NCBI GenBank assembly: GCA_017476665.1
Contig: JAFUZJ010000037.1
Location: 1 to 56,729 of the forward strand
From: Lachnospiraceae bacterium
GTDB taxonomy: Bacteria; Bacillota; Clostridia; Lachnospirales; Lachnospiraceae
Direction of reading: 5' to 3'
DNA: 56,729 bases
Position numbers and translations under genes: made by a program. The notes under the pieces were generated by a model. The model was not told the DNA's origin and made no database searches. It saw nothing but the letters and a program-made list of their open reading frames with translations. Numbering within the stretch: position 1 is the stretch's first letter; every line of letters starts with the position of its first letter. Below are positions 29,817-37,453 of this stretch, in pieces.

Positions 29817-31105
29817 AGGATGATGCCTCCTTTCTCAACAGGAACAGACGGCATGGCTGGGGTCTTCATGTCACTGATGGAATGGTTGTTCCTGCAAGCG
29901 TATGCATTGGCATTCCGGTCGGTTACGCGGATGGGAAAAGCCACTTTCCCATAGAGGATGTAGGCAGAATCCGGGATTCCTGGCAGGAAGCGCACATCCA
30001 CATTCATCCCACAGAACTGGGGCGGCACATCATAGCAGATGCCGTCGATGGTAAGGGTGGAATCTTTCCGTACTTTGCGGGAAAGGCGGTTGTGGAAGCA
30101 CTCCTGCACCCATTCAGCAGACTGCGGAGAGCGCACATGGTCTTTGGTGCGCAAGAACCTGTCCATGGGAGATTCGCCGGTGCCACCGTGGATCCTGGTA
30201 TTATGATCCAGGACATAGGCAGCCAGCATGGTGTTGAAATGGTCAAGGGAGTGGATCCCGGAGGGATCAATACCCGCAAGCCATCTGGAACGGAGAGTCC
30301 TGAAATTCCGCTCTACCTTGCCTTTGGAAGCGCCGTCACGTACCGGAGTGTGCGACTCCACGATGCCCAGCGAATCCAGGATAAGGGTAAGCTGGGAGTT
30401 GGTATAGGGGCTTCCATTGTCCAGGTAAAGCTTGTCAGGGATGCCGTAGGCAAGGATGGCATTCCGCAGAACCTTCTGGAAATTTGCCGCATTGTCATTG
30501 TAAAAAATCTCGGCACCGACAATCATCCTGGAATGATCGTCAAGGATGGCGACCAGGTAAGTGCGGCGGCATATCCCATCTTCCGTGATATAGGGGAGAT
30601 AGGCGGTATCAGCCTGCCACATGCAGCCAAAGGCAGGGAATTCAAAAGCCAGACGATGTCTGATCTCGGGATTCCTGGCAGATTTCAGGTCATTTTCCCT
30701 GAGATAGCGCTGTACTGCACGGACACTTACGGTATGTGGAATGTAGCCGCCTTCGACAAGCCGCTGGTGGATGAGGACCCCGTTGATGCGGGGAAATTCG
30801 TTCCTAAGCCGCAGGATCTCGGCGGCAGCGTCTGCATCGATTGTGCGGGATGTGCCCTTGTCGCATCTGGATGCAGGAATAAGCCCATCCATACCTTGTT
30901 TGCGGTAGATAGTTGTCCAGCTCTCCAGTGTGGAGGGCGAGAACTTTTTTAACGATCCGTCAGGAAGACGGAGAGGATCCTTTGTGATCCTCCTGTAATA
31001 AGCTGCTTCAGACTTGTCTTCGTATAGCCCCTGGATCACCGGGGCGATCAGGGAGAAGCGGAAGTGCGCAAGGTCAAGCGGTGAAATGTCTGTCCTTTGT
31101 CTCAT
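29813..31105 (-). CDS. DDE transposase with rve integrase core
   Basis: A 430-residue transposase. An N-terminal HTH region (WTTIYRKQGMDGL) precedes an rve catalytic core. The acidic residues are Asp in QADTAY, Asp in LDNGSPY and Glu in GKVERNF. A beta-barrel C-terminal domain of Mu/Tn552 TniA type follows. It cuts and joins the transposon ends with its ATPase partner. ATG 31105 has AAAGGAG eight bases before it. The frame upstream to 31204 overlaps the preceding gene and lacks an RBS. Confidence 0.85.
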   Translation of the reverse strand: MRQRTDISPLDLAHFRFSLIAPVIQGLYEDKSEAAYYRRITKDPLRLPDGSLKKFSPSTLESWTTIYRKQGMDGLIPASRCDKGTSRTIDADAAAEILRLRNEFPRINGVLIHQRLVEGGYIPHTVSVRAVQRYLRENDLKSARNPEIRHRLAFEFPAFGCMWQADTAYLPYITEDGICRRTYLVAILDDHSRMIVGAEIFYNDNAANFQKVLRNAILAYGIPDKLYLDNGSPYTNSQLTLILDSLGIVESHTPVRDGASKGKVERNFRTLRSRWLAGIDPSGIHSLDHFNTMLAAYVLDHNTRIHGGTGESPMDRFLRTKDHVRSPQSAEWVQECFHNRLSRKVRKDSTLTIDGICYDVPPQFCGMNVDVRFLPGIPDSAYILYGKVAFPIRVTDRNANAYACRNNHSISDMKTPAMPSVPVEKGGIIL

Positions 31106-31181
31106 AAATTTTGCTCCTTTCTCATTGGCATTTTTTATGAAATAAGGATAAAACATGACAATCGATTGGTCGATTTCGAAG

Positions 31182-31787
31182 TCATGTGATGCTCCTCGGC
31201 ACACCGAAGGATAAGAAGTGCAGGGGAGGGCAGTGTGTCGTTCTGACTTGCAGGAAGTGGAATTGGAATCGTCTGAAGAAGACAGAAGGGAATGCTTCCA
31301 CGGACATGATATGGTCTATGGCAAAAGAAGAGATCTCATTGATCCGCTGCAGGATGGGAACCCATGCATTGTAGCGGGCTGTGAACAGATGGATCCAGGA
31401 GTAGAGCGTGGAGGCGGCGATCTGGTAGTGAGCGCATAGTTCAGCGACCGTGCTCTCTCGGAGCAGATAAGCCTTCAGGACACTAAGTATGAATGTGATG
31501 GTATAAGAGCCGAATGGTATCAAGATATCCGGCAGGACAGCATGGGTATGTTGGCAGGACAGGCACTTAACGCGTGTGATCCGTATGACAGAGAAGCTGC
31601 GTTTCCCGTCTTTGATGGTGATCATCATGCGCGGGTAGGAGCCGATGCGTTTGCATTGCCCTTTGGCGCAGCAGACGGGACAGTGGCACTTATGAGGGTT
31701 GAATCTTTTGATGGTGTCAGAGAACAGTTCTATATCGGAACAATTGATGGAATGAAGTTTTGCTAGTACAGATTTTTTTATGATCAT
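31182..31787 (-). CDS. Zinc-finger/HTH accessory protein of the transposon (DUF6431-like)
   Basis: A 201-residue protein with paired CxxC motifs (CHCPVCC near residue 35 and VKCLSCQHTH near residue 75), then a helical region with an HTH-like segment (STVAELCAHYQIAASTLYSW). It resembles small proteins that travel with this transposase-ATPase pair in Clostridia; I recall the label DUF6431 but cannot check it. It may bind the transposon ends. Start at 31787 is supported by AGGAA and by position as first gene. Confidence 0.65.
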   Translation of the reverse strand: MIIKKSVLAKLHSINCSDIELFSDTIKRFNPHKCHCPVCCAKGQCKRIGSYPRMMITIKDGKRSFSVIRITRVKCLSCQHTHAVLPDILIPFGSYTITFILSVLKAYLLRESTVAELCAHYQIAASTLYSWIHLFTARYNAWVPILQRINEISSFAIDHIMSVEAFPSVFFRRFQFHFLQVRTTHCPPLHFLSFGVPRSIT

Positions 31788-32055
31788 GGCTATTCCTGGC
31801 TGACCGGGAGGGCAACGCAAAAAAGCCTACCGCGAGGTCGGTTTAGTGGTGTGGTGGGGAAGGGTTTAACTTTCTCAGGGTTTGTGCCTTCCCCATCCAT
31901 ATATACAGTTACCTGCTAAGTATATCATGCAGGTAAGGTTATGCAATAAAAAATGCCGCATTTAGCGACAGGGAGAAGTAGTGACGAATAGTAATCTGGG
32001 AAATTAATCTGTCGTAAAGACGGGAGATTGAAGGATTAGAATTTGTCGGGTAACA

Positions 32056-32061
32056 TTCAGA
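32056..32061 (+). repeat. Target-site duplication, right copy (TTCAGA)
   Basis: Matches 28773-28778 and sits directly outside the right terminal repeat. Confidence 0.75.
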
Positions 32062-32120
32062 TATGAGATTTGTATAAAAAGAAGCATTTTTTATACGTGA
32101 GAAAAATTTTCGACAATCTC

Positions 32121-32171
32121 TTGACAGAAACGAATATGCTACTGTACAATCAAAAACAAAAATACAGTAAC
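32121..32171 (+). promoter_or_regulatory. Promoter and operator of xis-int
   Basis: TTGACA (32121-32126), 18-bp spacer, TACAAT (32145-32150). TACTGTA (32140-32146) overlaps the -10, and TACAGTAAC (32163-32171) lies at the expected start of transcription. The half-sites match the XRE operator at 28701-28724. A second small dyad, AGTAAC-GAAAAG-GTTACT, begins in the downstream site. Confidence 0.7.
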
Positions 32172-32209
32172 GAAAAGGTTACTTATAACAAAGCGAGGAG
32201 GTGAGCAGA

Positions 32210-32230
32210 ATGAGCAAGGAGCGTACATAA
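32210..32230 (+). CDS. Six-residue leader peptide (tentative)
   Basis: A start codon with a near-perfect GAGGAGGTGA site opens a frame encoding only MSKERT before TAA. It may be a leader peptide of the xis-int operon, or the relic of a lost gene whose ribosome binding site survives. Confidence 0.3.
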   Translation: MSKERT

Positions 32231-32254
32231 GACTAGCGGAAAGGAGGAAGGAGT

Positions 32255-32440
32255 ATGACGAAACGCTATTTATCTGCTAAGGAAGTGGCAGAACTTCTGG
32301 GAATTGCAGAATCAACCGCTTACGCAGTCATCCGAGGGTGGAACAAGGAGCTTAAGAGTGAAGGATACTTCACCAAGGCAGGTTCCGTTCCCAGAGCCTA
32401 CTTCGAGAAGAAGTGCTACGGATTTAGCGAAGCGCAATAG
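32255..32440 (+). CDS. Excisionase-like helix-turn-helix protein
   Basis: A 61-residue protein of the HTH_17/excisionase type: YLSAKEVAELLGIAESTAYAVIRGWNKEL. It lies just upstream of the integrase under the XRE-operator promoter. Such proteins bend att DNA and steer the integrase toward excision. The RBS GGAGGAAGGAG is strong. A hairpin GGCGTACCC...GGGTATGCC (32461-32487) separates it from the integrase. Confidence 0.75.
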   Translation: MTKRYLSAKEVAELLGIAESTAYAVIRGWNKELKSEGYFTKAGSVPRAYFEKKCYGFSEAQ

Positions 32441-32514
32441 ATGAACTTTGACAACTGAATAGGCGTACCCGGGGAACTGGGTATGCCGCACCCAAAGAAA
32501 GAGAGGTAATGATT

Positions 32515-33642
32515 ATGCCGGTTTATAAAGATGAACAAAGAGGTACCTGGTATTTTAAATGTAACTATCGTGATTGGCAGGGTGAGATTAAGACGAAGAT
32601 GAAGCGCGGATTTGCTACCAAGAAGGAAGCTCAGCAAGGTGAGCGTGAGTTTCTTGATATGCAGAGCGGCAATATGAACATGAAGTTGGCCACCTTCGTG
32701 GAAGTCTACTTTAATGATAAGGGTACGAGGTTGAAAGAGCGTTCCATTATGACGAAGCGGACCCTGATTGAAACCAAGATAATCCCTTACTTCGGTGAGA
32801 AGTCCTTGAACGAAATTACGGCAGTGGATATCATCAAGTGGCAAAATCTTCTGATGAAGCAGGAGTATTCGCCAACGTATTTGAGGATGATACAGAACCA
32901 GCTGACGGCACTGTTTAACCACGCAGAGAGGTTTTACGATTTGCGTGACAATCCTTGTAAGAAGGTGGATAAGATGGGCAGGTCAAATGCCAAGGAATTA
33001 AACTTCTGGATCAAGGATGAGTACGAGGTTTTCCTTGAAACATTTGGTGAGGGAGATGAGATGTACCGATTGATTTTCCAGATGTTATTCTGGCTGGGAT
33101 GCTGAATCGGAGAGGCGCTGGCGCTGACAAGCTCGGATATCGATTTGGAGAAGGCAACCATAAGTGTCACCAAGACCTATTACCGAAGGAATAAAACCGA
33201 TTATATCACTTCGCCGAAAACGGAGAGTTCCAATCGTAAGATTACCATTCCGAAGTTTCTGCAAGGGGAGATAAAAGAATATCTGGACAGGCAGTATGAG
33301 CTGGCACCGGATGAGAGAATCTTCCCAATCACGGACAGAGCGGTTCAGAAGAAAATGAAGCAAAAGACGGAAGAGGCAAAGTTAAAGCCGATACGTGTTC
33401 ATGATCTTCGTCGCAGTCACATCGCCTTATTAATTGAGAAGGGGCTGCAACCTTTGGTTATTGCACAGCGAGTGGGACATGACTCCGTAAATACCACCAT
33501 GAACATTTATGGACATCTGCATCCGAACAAACAGAAGGAAGTGGCAGACCTGCTCAATGCTGAGGCAACCGGAGAGCTGGGAAACAATTTGGTGGACATG
33601 GCAACAGAGATGCGTTTCCGAAAGGCAGGTGGCTGGTCATGA
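32515..33642 (+). pseudogene. int: Tyrosine integrase with in-frame TGA at the first catalytic arginine
   Basis: One frame of 376 codons broken once by TGA at 33103-33105 (codon 197). The N-terminal arm-binding domain (residues 1-50) and core-binding domain (55-150) are intact. The catalytic domain reads LFWLGC-stop-IGEALALT. In this family the missing residue is catalytic Arg I (GxRIGE pattern), and CGA to TGA explains the stop. Downstream, HDLRRSH, the GHDSVNTT box and the tyrosine in NIYGHL remain. ATG 32515 is eight bases from AGAGAGG. The gene end overlaps the next by ATGA. Either a nonsense mutant, read-through, or a sequence error. Confidence 0.85.
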
Positions 33643-33881
33643 GAATGGTAAGAGGATTTTACAACGAGCAGAATAATATGGCGAATGTGGTTCACTACGA
33701 TACCAATTATGTAATCAGTCTCGATTGTGGGAAATGGGAGCAGGGTCTTCGGACCACTCCCAACTCCCAAGGAAAGATGGATGCACTGGCTATTGAAAAC
33801 CCGGTGGAGTATGTGAGAATGATGCTTAACGGGGAGATGCAGGTGTGGCTGGATGCGTTGGATGACCTGAGCGTATGGTAG
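33639..33881 (+). CDS. Small hypothetical protein coupled to the integrase
   Basis: An 80-residue protein beginning MRMVRGFYNEQNNMANVV and ending in DDLSVW. Its ATG overlaps the integrase stop (ATGA), so it is translationally coupled. It has no membrane segment or metal motif. I recognise no family. Its place between integrase and the oriT-like region suggests a role in the life cycle of the element, but nothing in the sequence shows it. Confidence 0.6.
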   Translation: MRMVRGFYNEQNNMANVVHYDTNYVISLDCGKWEQGLRTTPNSQGKMDALAIENPVEYVRMMLNGEMQVWLDALDDLSVW

Positions 33882-33908
33882 GACGAAAACCACACCTGTA
33901 TTCGAGGT

Positions 33909-33985
33909 CAAGCGACGGAACGCTTGCCCCGTTTGTGTTTGGGGGACCCCCCAAACCAATAAAGGGACATTACTTTAGGGGAAGC
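33909..33985 (+). other. Putative origin of transfer (oriT)
   Basis: Two perfect inverted repeats lie 100-180 bp upstream of the relaxase gene. They are CAAGCG-6-CGCTTG (33909-33926) and GTTTGGGGG-2-CCCCCAAAC (33937-33956). A stretch AATAAAGGGACATTACTTTA follows. This arrangement and position are typical of oriT next to a MobV-type relaxase. The nick site itself cannot be read from the sequence. Confidence 0.55.
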
Positions 33986-34022
33986 GAAGAGTATGGGGGA
34001 ACCCAAAGAAAGGAAGACGACC

Positions 34023-34088
34023 ATGAGCAGAGATTTCTTAAGGAAGCTTTTGATAAAACTAAATACGGATAAGAAGAGAGGGATTTGA
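34023..34088 (+). CDS. 21-residue peptide coupled to the relaxase (tentative)
   Basis: A short frame reading MSRDFLRKLLIKLNTDKK and three more residues, preceded by AAAGGAAGACG. Its TGA overlaps the relaxase ATG by one base (TGATG). It is basic and could be helical. It may be a coupling peptide or a relic of a mobilization accessory gene. Confidence 0.35.
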   Translation: MSRDFLRKLLIKLNTDKKRGI

Positions 34089-35500
34089 TGACAGGTAAGA
34101 AAGAAAAGACCATAAGTGGTGCAATGTACAGCGCACCGAATCTGGAGCACAATCTTAGAACCCACATTCCACCTAACTCTGTAGAGGAGCGGCGGCATTT
34201 AAACATGGTATATACAGATGACTGGGGGATTACCCTTCAGCAGGTATATGAGAAGTTATTTGCCGAGCATTACCGAGTGTGGAGAGAGAGGGAAATCAAG
34301 AAAGGGCGCGGAAAAAGATTTCCCCCGACCTACTATGAGAAGATAGAGCAGGATAAGCAGAAGCACCTATGTTATGAGATTATCTGGCAGATAGGGGATA
34401 TGCGGGACACGGGTTTCGTGTATACGCCGGAGGATGCGAACAGGGCGCAGGATTTGTTGGATGAATTTGCAAAGTATCTGTTGGAGCTGCCGGAGGTTTG
34501 TGTGGTAACGGAGAAGGAGCTGAATGATCCGGACTGGAAGCCACCATTTGAGGCAGGGCTGATTGTTCACCACATGGTTTATCACGGGGATGAAAATTCT
34601 CCCCACATTCATATGACCTATATCCCATATACAACCAACTCATCGAAAGGGGCACCAGTCCAGAATGCATTTGCACAGACATTCAAGGATTTGGGGTATC
34701 CCACCACTATGAAGCAGGCGGTGACCGAGACCGGCGATTTGGTCTGGCAGAAGGATGAGGATGGCAACCTGAAGCCTCAGATGAAGCGTGACCGTTATGG
34801 TGGTGCCGATTGGGTGGAAACCCAGAAAGCGGTGCTTCAGGAAATGATGCTAAAGGAGTTTGGTTGGGAGCGTTTTTACAAAGGCTCCAATCCGAGAGGA
34901 AATCTTACCTTGTCGGACTACCGCAGGGAAAAGGCGGCAGAGATGGCGAAGGAAGAGGAACGGAAACTTGAGGATATAAAGGATAAGGTTACAGCCGGGA
35001 AGGCTACCATTCAAGCACAGGCAGAGCAGATGGAAGCGATACTGGAGTCTTTGGATAAGGGGGCTGAAGCAGAGCGGCAGTTGTCAGTTAGGATTACGGA
35101 TAAAAACGCAGAGCTGAATGATGTGCTGCAGGACCTGACGGATAAAAAGAGTGAGGTTCGGGAGCAGGAGCGAAAGCTAACACTTATCAAGGAAGATGTG
35201 GACGAGACGATCCAGAAAGCACAGTTTGCGGAAGAACTCATCGATTACTTCAAGAATACTAATTCCGGTGAGCGGGAGAAGGCATACTTTGAAAAGATGC
35301 TGGACCTTAAATACGAGAATGAGTGTCTGAAGCGAGAGAATGAGGTGTTGAAAGCTGAGAACCGGAGTTTGAAGGCGAAGCTGGAAAAGGCATATGATTT
35401 CATGAGGCAGTTTACCATCAATGGAATGAATATGCTGGAACACTTCCTGAGAAGCATCGGTGAATGGATACAGCAGAAGGTGGCTGGAATGAGTAGGTAG
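34088..35500 (+). CDS. MobV-type relaxase (plasmid recombination/mobilization protein)
   Basis: A 470-residue protein. The HUH-like motif H166-GDENSPH-x-H175 matches the MobV pattern HxDExxPHxH, followed by a catalytic-domain end near residue 270. Residues about 275-450 form a long coiled coil with heptad-rich glutamate/lysine repeats, as in Pre/Mob proteins. It should nick oriT and lead the strand into a recipient, borrowing the conjugation channel of a co-resident element. Start ATG 34088 fits the overlap with the short upstream frame; TTG 34085 is the alternative. Confidence 0.82.
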   Translation: MTGKKEKTISGAMYSAPNLEHNLRTHIPPNSVEERRHLNMVYTDDWGITLQQVYEKLFAEHYRVWREREIKKGRGKRFPPTYYEKIEQDKQKHLCYEIIWQIGDMRDTGFVYTPEDANRAQDLLDEFAKYLLELPEVCVVTEKELNDPDWKPPFEAGLIVHHMVYHGDENSPHIHMTYIPYTTNSSKGAPVQNAFAQTFKDLGYPTTMKQAVTETGDLVWQKDEDGNLKPQMKRDRYGGADWVETQKAVLQEMMLKEFGWERFYKGSNPRGNLTLSDYRREKAAEMAKEEERKLEDIKDKVTAGKATIQAQAEQMEAILESLDKGAEAERQLSVRITDKNAELNDVLQDLTDKKSEVREQERKLTLIKEDVDETIQKAQFAEELIDYFKNTNSGEREKAYFEKMLDLKYENECLKRENEVLKAENRSLKAKLEKAYDFMRQFTINGMNMLEHFLRSIGEWIQQKVAGMSR

Positions 35501-35516
35501 AAAGAGTAAGCAAATG

Positions 35517-35548
35517 GGAAGAGGTGCGAATGCACCTCTTCTTCGTTT
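35517..35548 (+). terminator. Terminator after the relaxase gene
   Basis: GAAGAGGTGC and GCACCTCTTC form a perfect stem around GAAT, followed by TTCGTTT. Confidence 0.8.
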
Positions 35549-35557
35549 ATAAAAATA

Positions 35558-35694
35558 AGTATGTTGGAAAAGTGAGTCGGAAAAATATGTTTTATGTTGG
35601 AATTTCCGGGTGGTCGTGGAAATGGTGGGATAAGGCATATGGGTAAGTATGTTGGAAAAGTATGTCGGAAATGTGGGAGGTGTGTTGGAAAATG
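35558..35694 (+). repeat. Array of TATGTTGGAAAA-type direct repeats
   Basis: Six imperfect copies of a TATG(T)T(C)GGAAAA motif lie in 137 bp: TATGTTGGAAAAGT near 35560 and 35648, TATGTTGGAATTTC near 35592, TATGTCGGAAATGT near 35661, and variants near 35574 and 35681. All point the same way. They resemble iterons or a protein-binding array. No replication initiator gene is next to them. Confidence 0.65.
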
Positions 35695-35737
35695 AAGCAC
35701 TGGAGAGAAAAGTTCAAAAGTGCCATAACAAAAAAAC

Positions 35738-35766
35738 TTGACAAAAATTAAAGCACATGATACAAT
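35738..35766 (+). promoter_or_regulatory. Promoter in the post-relaxase gap
   Basis: TTGACA (35738-35743), 17-bp spacer, TACAAT (35761-35766). The predicted start is followed at once by the hairpin AAGCTGAA-TCAG-TTCAGCTT (35773-35792) and a T-rich run. A second stem, AAAGACTA...TAGTCTTT, lies at 35833-35864. The transcript may be a long leader for the genes at 35964 onward, or a short RNA. Confidence 0.7.
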
Positions 35767-35963
35767 AACCGTAAGCTGAATCAGTTCAGCTTTATTTTAA
35801 AACAAATTACAGTTCAAAACAACCATAACAAAAAAGACTACAAGGCGGCAACCTCATAGTCTTTACGAAATCGTGGCGTTATATGGAATCGCAACGACTC
35901 TGAACGAAGTTATTATAGCATAGAGTGCCAGGAATTTCAATTGTTATGAGAAAGGAGGAAAGC

Positions 35964-36101
35964 TTGGCACAGGAAAAAGAAGAGAAAAAAGACGATGTAG
36001 AGTATATCTATACTACATACATCACAAAGAAGGATGGCACTAAGGTATATGCCAGTCAATATGGAATAAAAGCATTTAGAATTCCGAAAGTGAATAAATA
36101 G
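35964..36101 (+). CDS. Small 45-residue protein of unknown function
   Basis: TTG 35964 with an ideal GAAAGGAGGAAAGC site opens a frame starting MAQEKEEKKDDVEYIY and ending in FRIPKVNK. The highly charged N-terminus is followed by a short beta-rich core (TTYITKKDGTKVYASQYG). I do not recognise a family, but I recall small proteins of this sort in mobile elements of gut Clostridia. It has no close partner apart from the membrane protein downstream. Confidence 0.65.
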   Translation: MAQEKEEKKDDVEYIYTTYITKKDGTKVYASQYGIKAFRIPKVNK

Positions 36102-36165
36102 CAACATGACTTAAGGTGCTGCGATTCCACCTTTACTTGATTCTTAGAAAGAAAAGGTAAAGAAT

Positions 36166-36786
36166 ATGAAACAAAATAATACAAATAAGAATATCAATGT
36201 TGGAAATACATTTAATGGTCCAACACAAATGTTTGGCTCTGTAGTAATTAACTCCCCACACGAGGATTTTGTTGAAGAACCTGCAACATATAAACCTGAA
36301 CCTTTATGGAGAAGCCCATTTACACTGGCGGTGTTGTCTTGGGTTAGTGTGATTATAGGAGTGCTAGGAATTGTTCCAATAGGTAATATTATGGGGAGCG
36401 CACTTTCTCTTTTCGATGATTCTTTTCAAAGGAAAACAACAGCAGAACTTCAATTGTGGACATGGCTATTTCTTATAGCAATGATACTTTTGATTATCTT
36501 TACAGCATTAAGAAGAATTGCTAAAAAGCAAGTAAGATATCCATTATTCTGTAACTTAGCAATTAGTGGATACGGAAAAAGAATCGTTATTGAGAAAATA
36601 CATATTTCCAAGTGTCCACGTTGCGGGGGAGAAATGAGATACTATAATAAACCGGTAGAATGGATTGATCATTATATTGACGGTAAAGTGAAGCGTGAAA
36701 TTACAAAAAGAGTTCCGGTTTTAGAGTGTAAGCGTAACTCAGAACATTATTACAGAGTTGATACTGCAGAGGATAGGATAAAATAG
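36166..36786 (+). CDS. Two-span membrane protein with zinc ribbon
   Basis: A 206-residue protein. Residues 5-30 hold a short repeat-like stretch (NVGNTFNGPTQMFGSVVIN). Two hydrophobic helices follow at about 50-75 (FTLAVLSWVSVIIGVLGIVP) and 95-115 (LFLIAMILLIIFTAL). The C-terminal cytoplasmic part holds CPRCGGEM (near 145) and a later Cys/His pair (LECKRNSEHYYR), a likely zinc ribbon. The function is unknown. Such N-terminal N-x-G-N-type stretches occur in bacterial conflict-system proteins, so a defence role is possible. Confidence 0.6.
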   Translation: MKQNNTNKNINVGNTFNGPTQMFGSVVINSPHEDFVEEPATYKPEPLWRSPFTLAVLSWVSVIIGVLGIVPIGNIMGSALSLFDDSFQRKTTAELQLWTWLFLIAMILLIIFTALRRIAKKQVRYPLFCNLAISGYGKRIVIEKIHISKCPRCGGEMRYYNKPVEWIDHYIDGKVKREITKRVPVLECKRNSEHYYRVDTAEDRIK

Positions 36787-36798
36787 CCCGAGTGGTAT

Positions 36799-36832
36799 AT
36801 GGTCCATTCTGATTATGTTTAGAATGGACCAT
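36799..36832. repeat. Perfect 12-bp inverted repeat upstream of the restriction-modification locus
   Basis: ATGGTCCATTCT and AGAATGGACCAT are perfect reverse complements around a 10-bp loop. It lacks a T run, so it could be an operator for the following operon or an mRNA hairpin rather than a terminator. Confidence 0.6.
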
Positions 36833-36865
36833 GCAACAAATAATTTGATAGGTAGGAGGTAGAGT

Positions 36866-37453
36866 GTGAGACTAGCTGAATTAGCCAATATCAATACGGG
36901 TCTTGTTACTGCAAGGAAACAAGCTAAAGTAACAGATCAAGAAATAATAAAATACAGAACGTTGAATTTAAAAGTGATTAATGAAAAAGGATATATTGAA
37001 GACAATCTGGTTGAAGAGTTTGAGGCAAATGAGAGAATCAAACCAGTTTATTTAACGAAAGTGAGAGATATCGTTGCTCGATTGACCTATCCGTTTACGG
37101 CGGTGCATATAGACGAGGCGCATGAAAATATGATTATTCCTTCTCATTTTGTGGTTATCAGACCAGATAAGGAAAAAATATTGCCGGAGTATCTATATTG
37201 GTTACTAAATACTGAAAAAGTAAAACAAGAATTGCAACAAAACATTAATAGTACGACGATAGGAACAGTTAAACCAATGTCGTATGCTGAATTGGATATA
37301 GAACGGATAACTTTACAGGAACAAGCACAAATTGGTGAACTATATATGCTGGCAAAAAAAGAATTATATTTATTAGACCAGATTATGGGACAAAAGGAAT
37401 TGTATTATAAAGAGGCCATTAATAGAATACAGAAAGAAATGAGGAAAAAATAA
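36866..37453 (+). CDS. Half-size type I specificity subunit (HsdS-like, one TRD)
   Basis: A 195-residue protein equivalent to one target-recognition domain plus one coiled-coil spacer of HsdS. RLAELANINTG at the start, IIPSHFVVIRP and LPEYLYWLLNTE in the middle, and IQEQ-like LQEQAQIGELYMLA leading into a helix are typical. It precedes hsdM and overlaps it by one base (TAATG). A full HsdS lies after hsdM. It may dimerise to form an alternative symmetric specificity unit. GTG start after GTAGGAGGT. Confidence 0.8.
   Translation: MRLAELANINTGLVTARKQAKVTDQEIIKYRTLNLKVINEKGYIEDNLVEEFEANERIKPVYLTKVRDIVARLTYPFTAVHIDEAHENMIIPSHFVVIRPDKEKILPEYLYWLLNTEKVKQELQQNINSTTIGTVKPMSYAELDIERITLQEQAQIGELYMLAKKELYLLDQIMGQKELYYKEAINRIQKEMRKK

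Larger units (their letters stand above)
28779..32055 (-). mobile_element. Three-gene Mu/Tn552-like transposon
   Basis: A 3277-bp unit bounded by imperfect inverted repeats: TGTTAAGCGACGAATTGTA on the left, and TGTTACCCGACAAATTCTA on the right read inward. The ends are TG...CA as in Mu/Tn7/Tn552-type elements. A second shared end block, ACGACAGATTA, lies further inside on each side. TTCAGA is duplicated outside both ends. It carries, in transcription order, a zinc-finger protein, an rve-type DDE transposase and an AAA ATPase. It interrupted the gap between the island's XRE gene and xis-int genes. Confidence 0.8.

Noticed and set aside
29882-30952. A 356-residue plus-strand frame opposite the DDE transposase
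   Set aside because: The minus-strand transposase has all three catalytic acidic motifs and coupling to the ATPase gene; the opposite frame has no RBS or domain.
33875-34072. 65-residue plus-strand frame across the oriT-like region
   Set aside because: It reads through the inverted repeats, has a proline/glycine-rich low-complexity sequence, and no ribosome binding site.
35558-35694. CRISPR array
   Set aside because: The repeat units are only about 12 bp, imperfect and irregularly spaced, and no cas gene is present. No other CRISPR-like array was found in the window.
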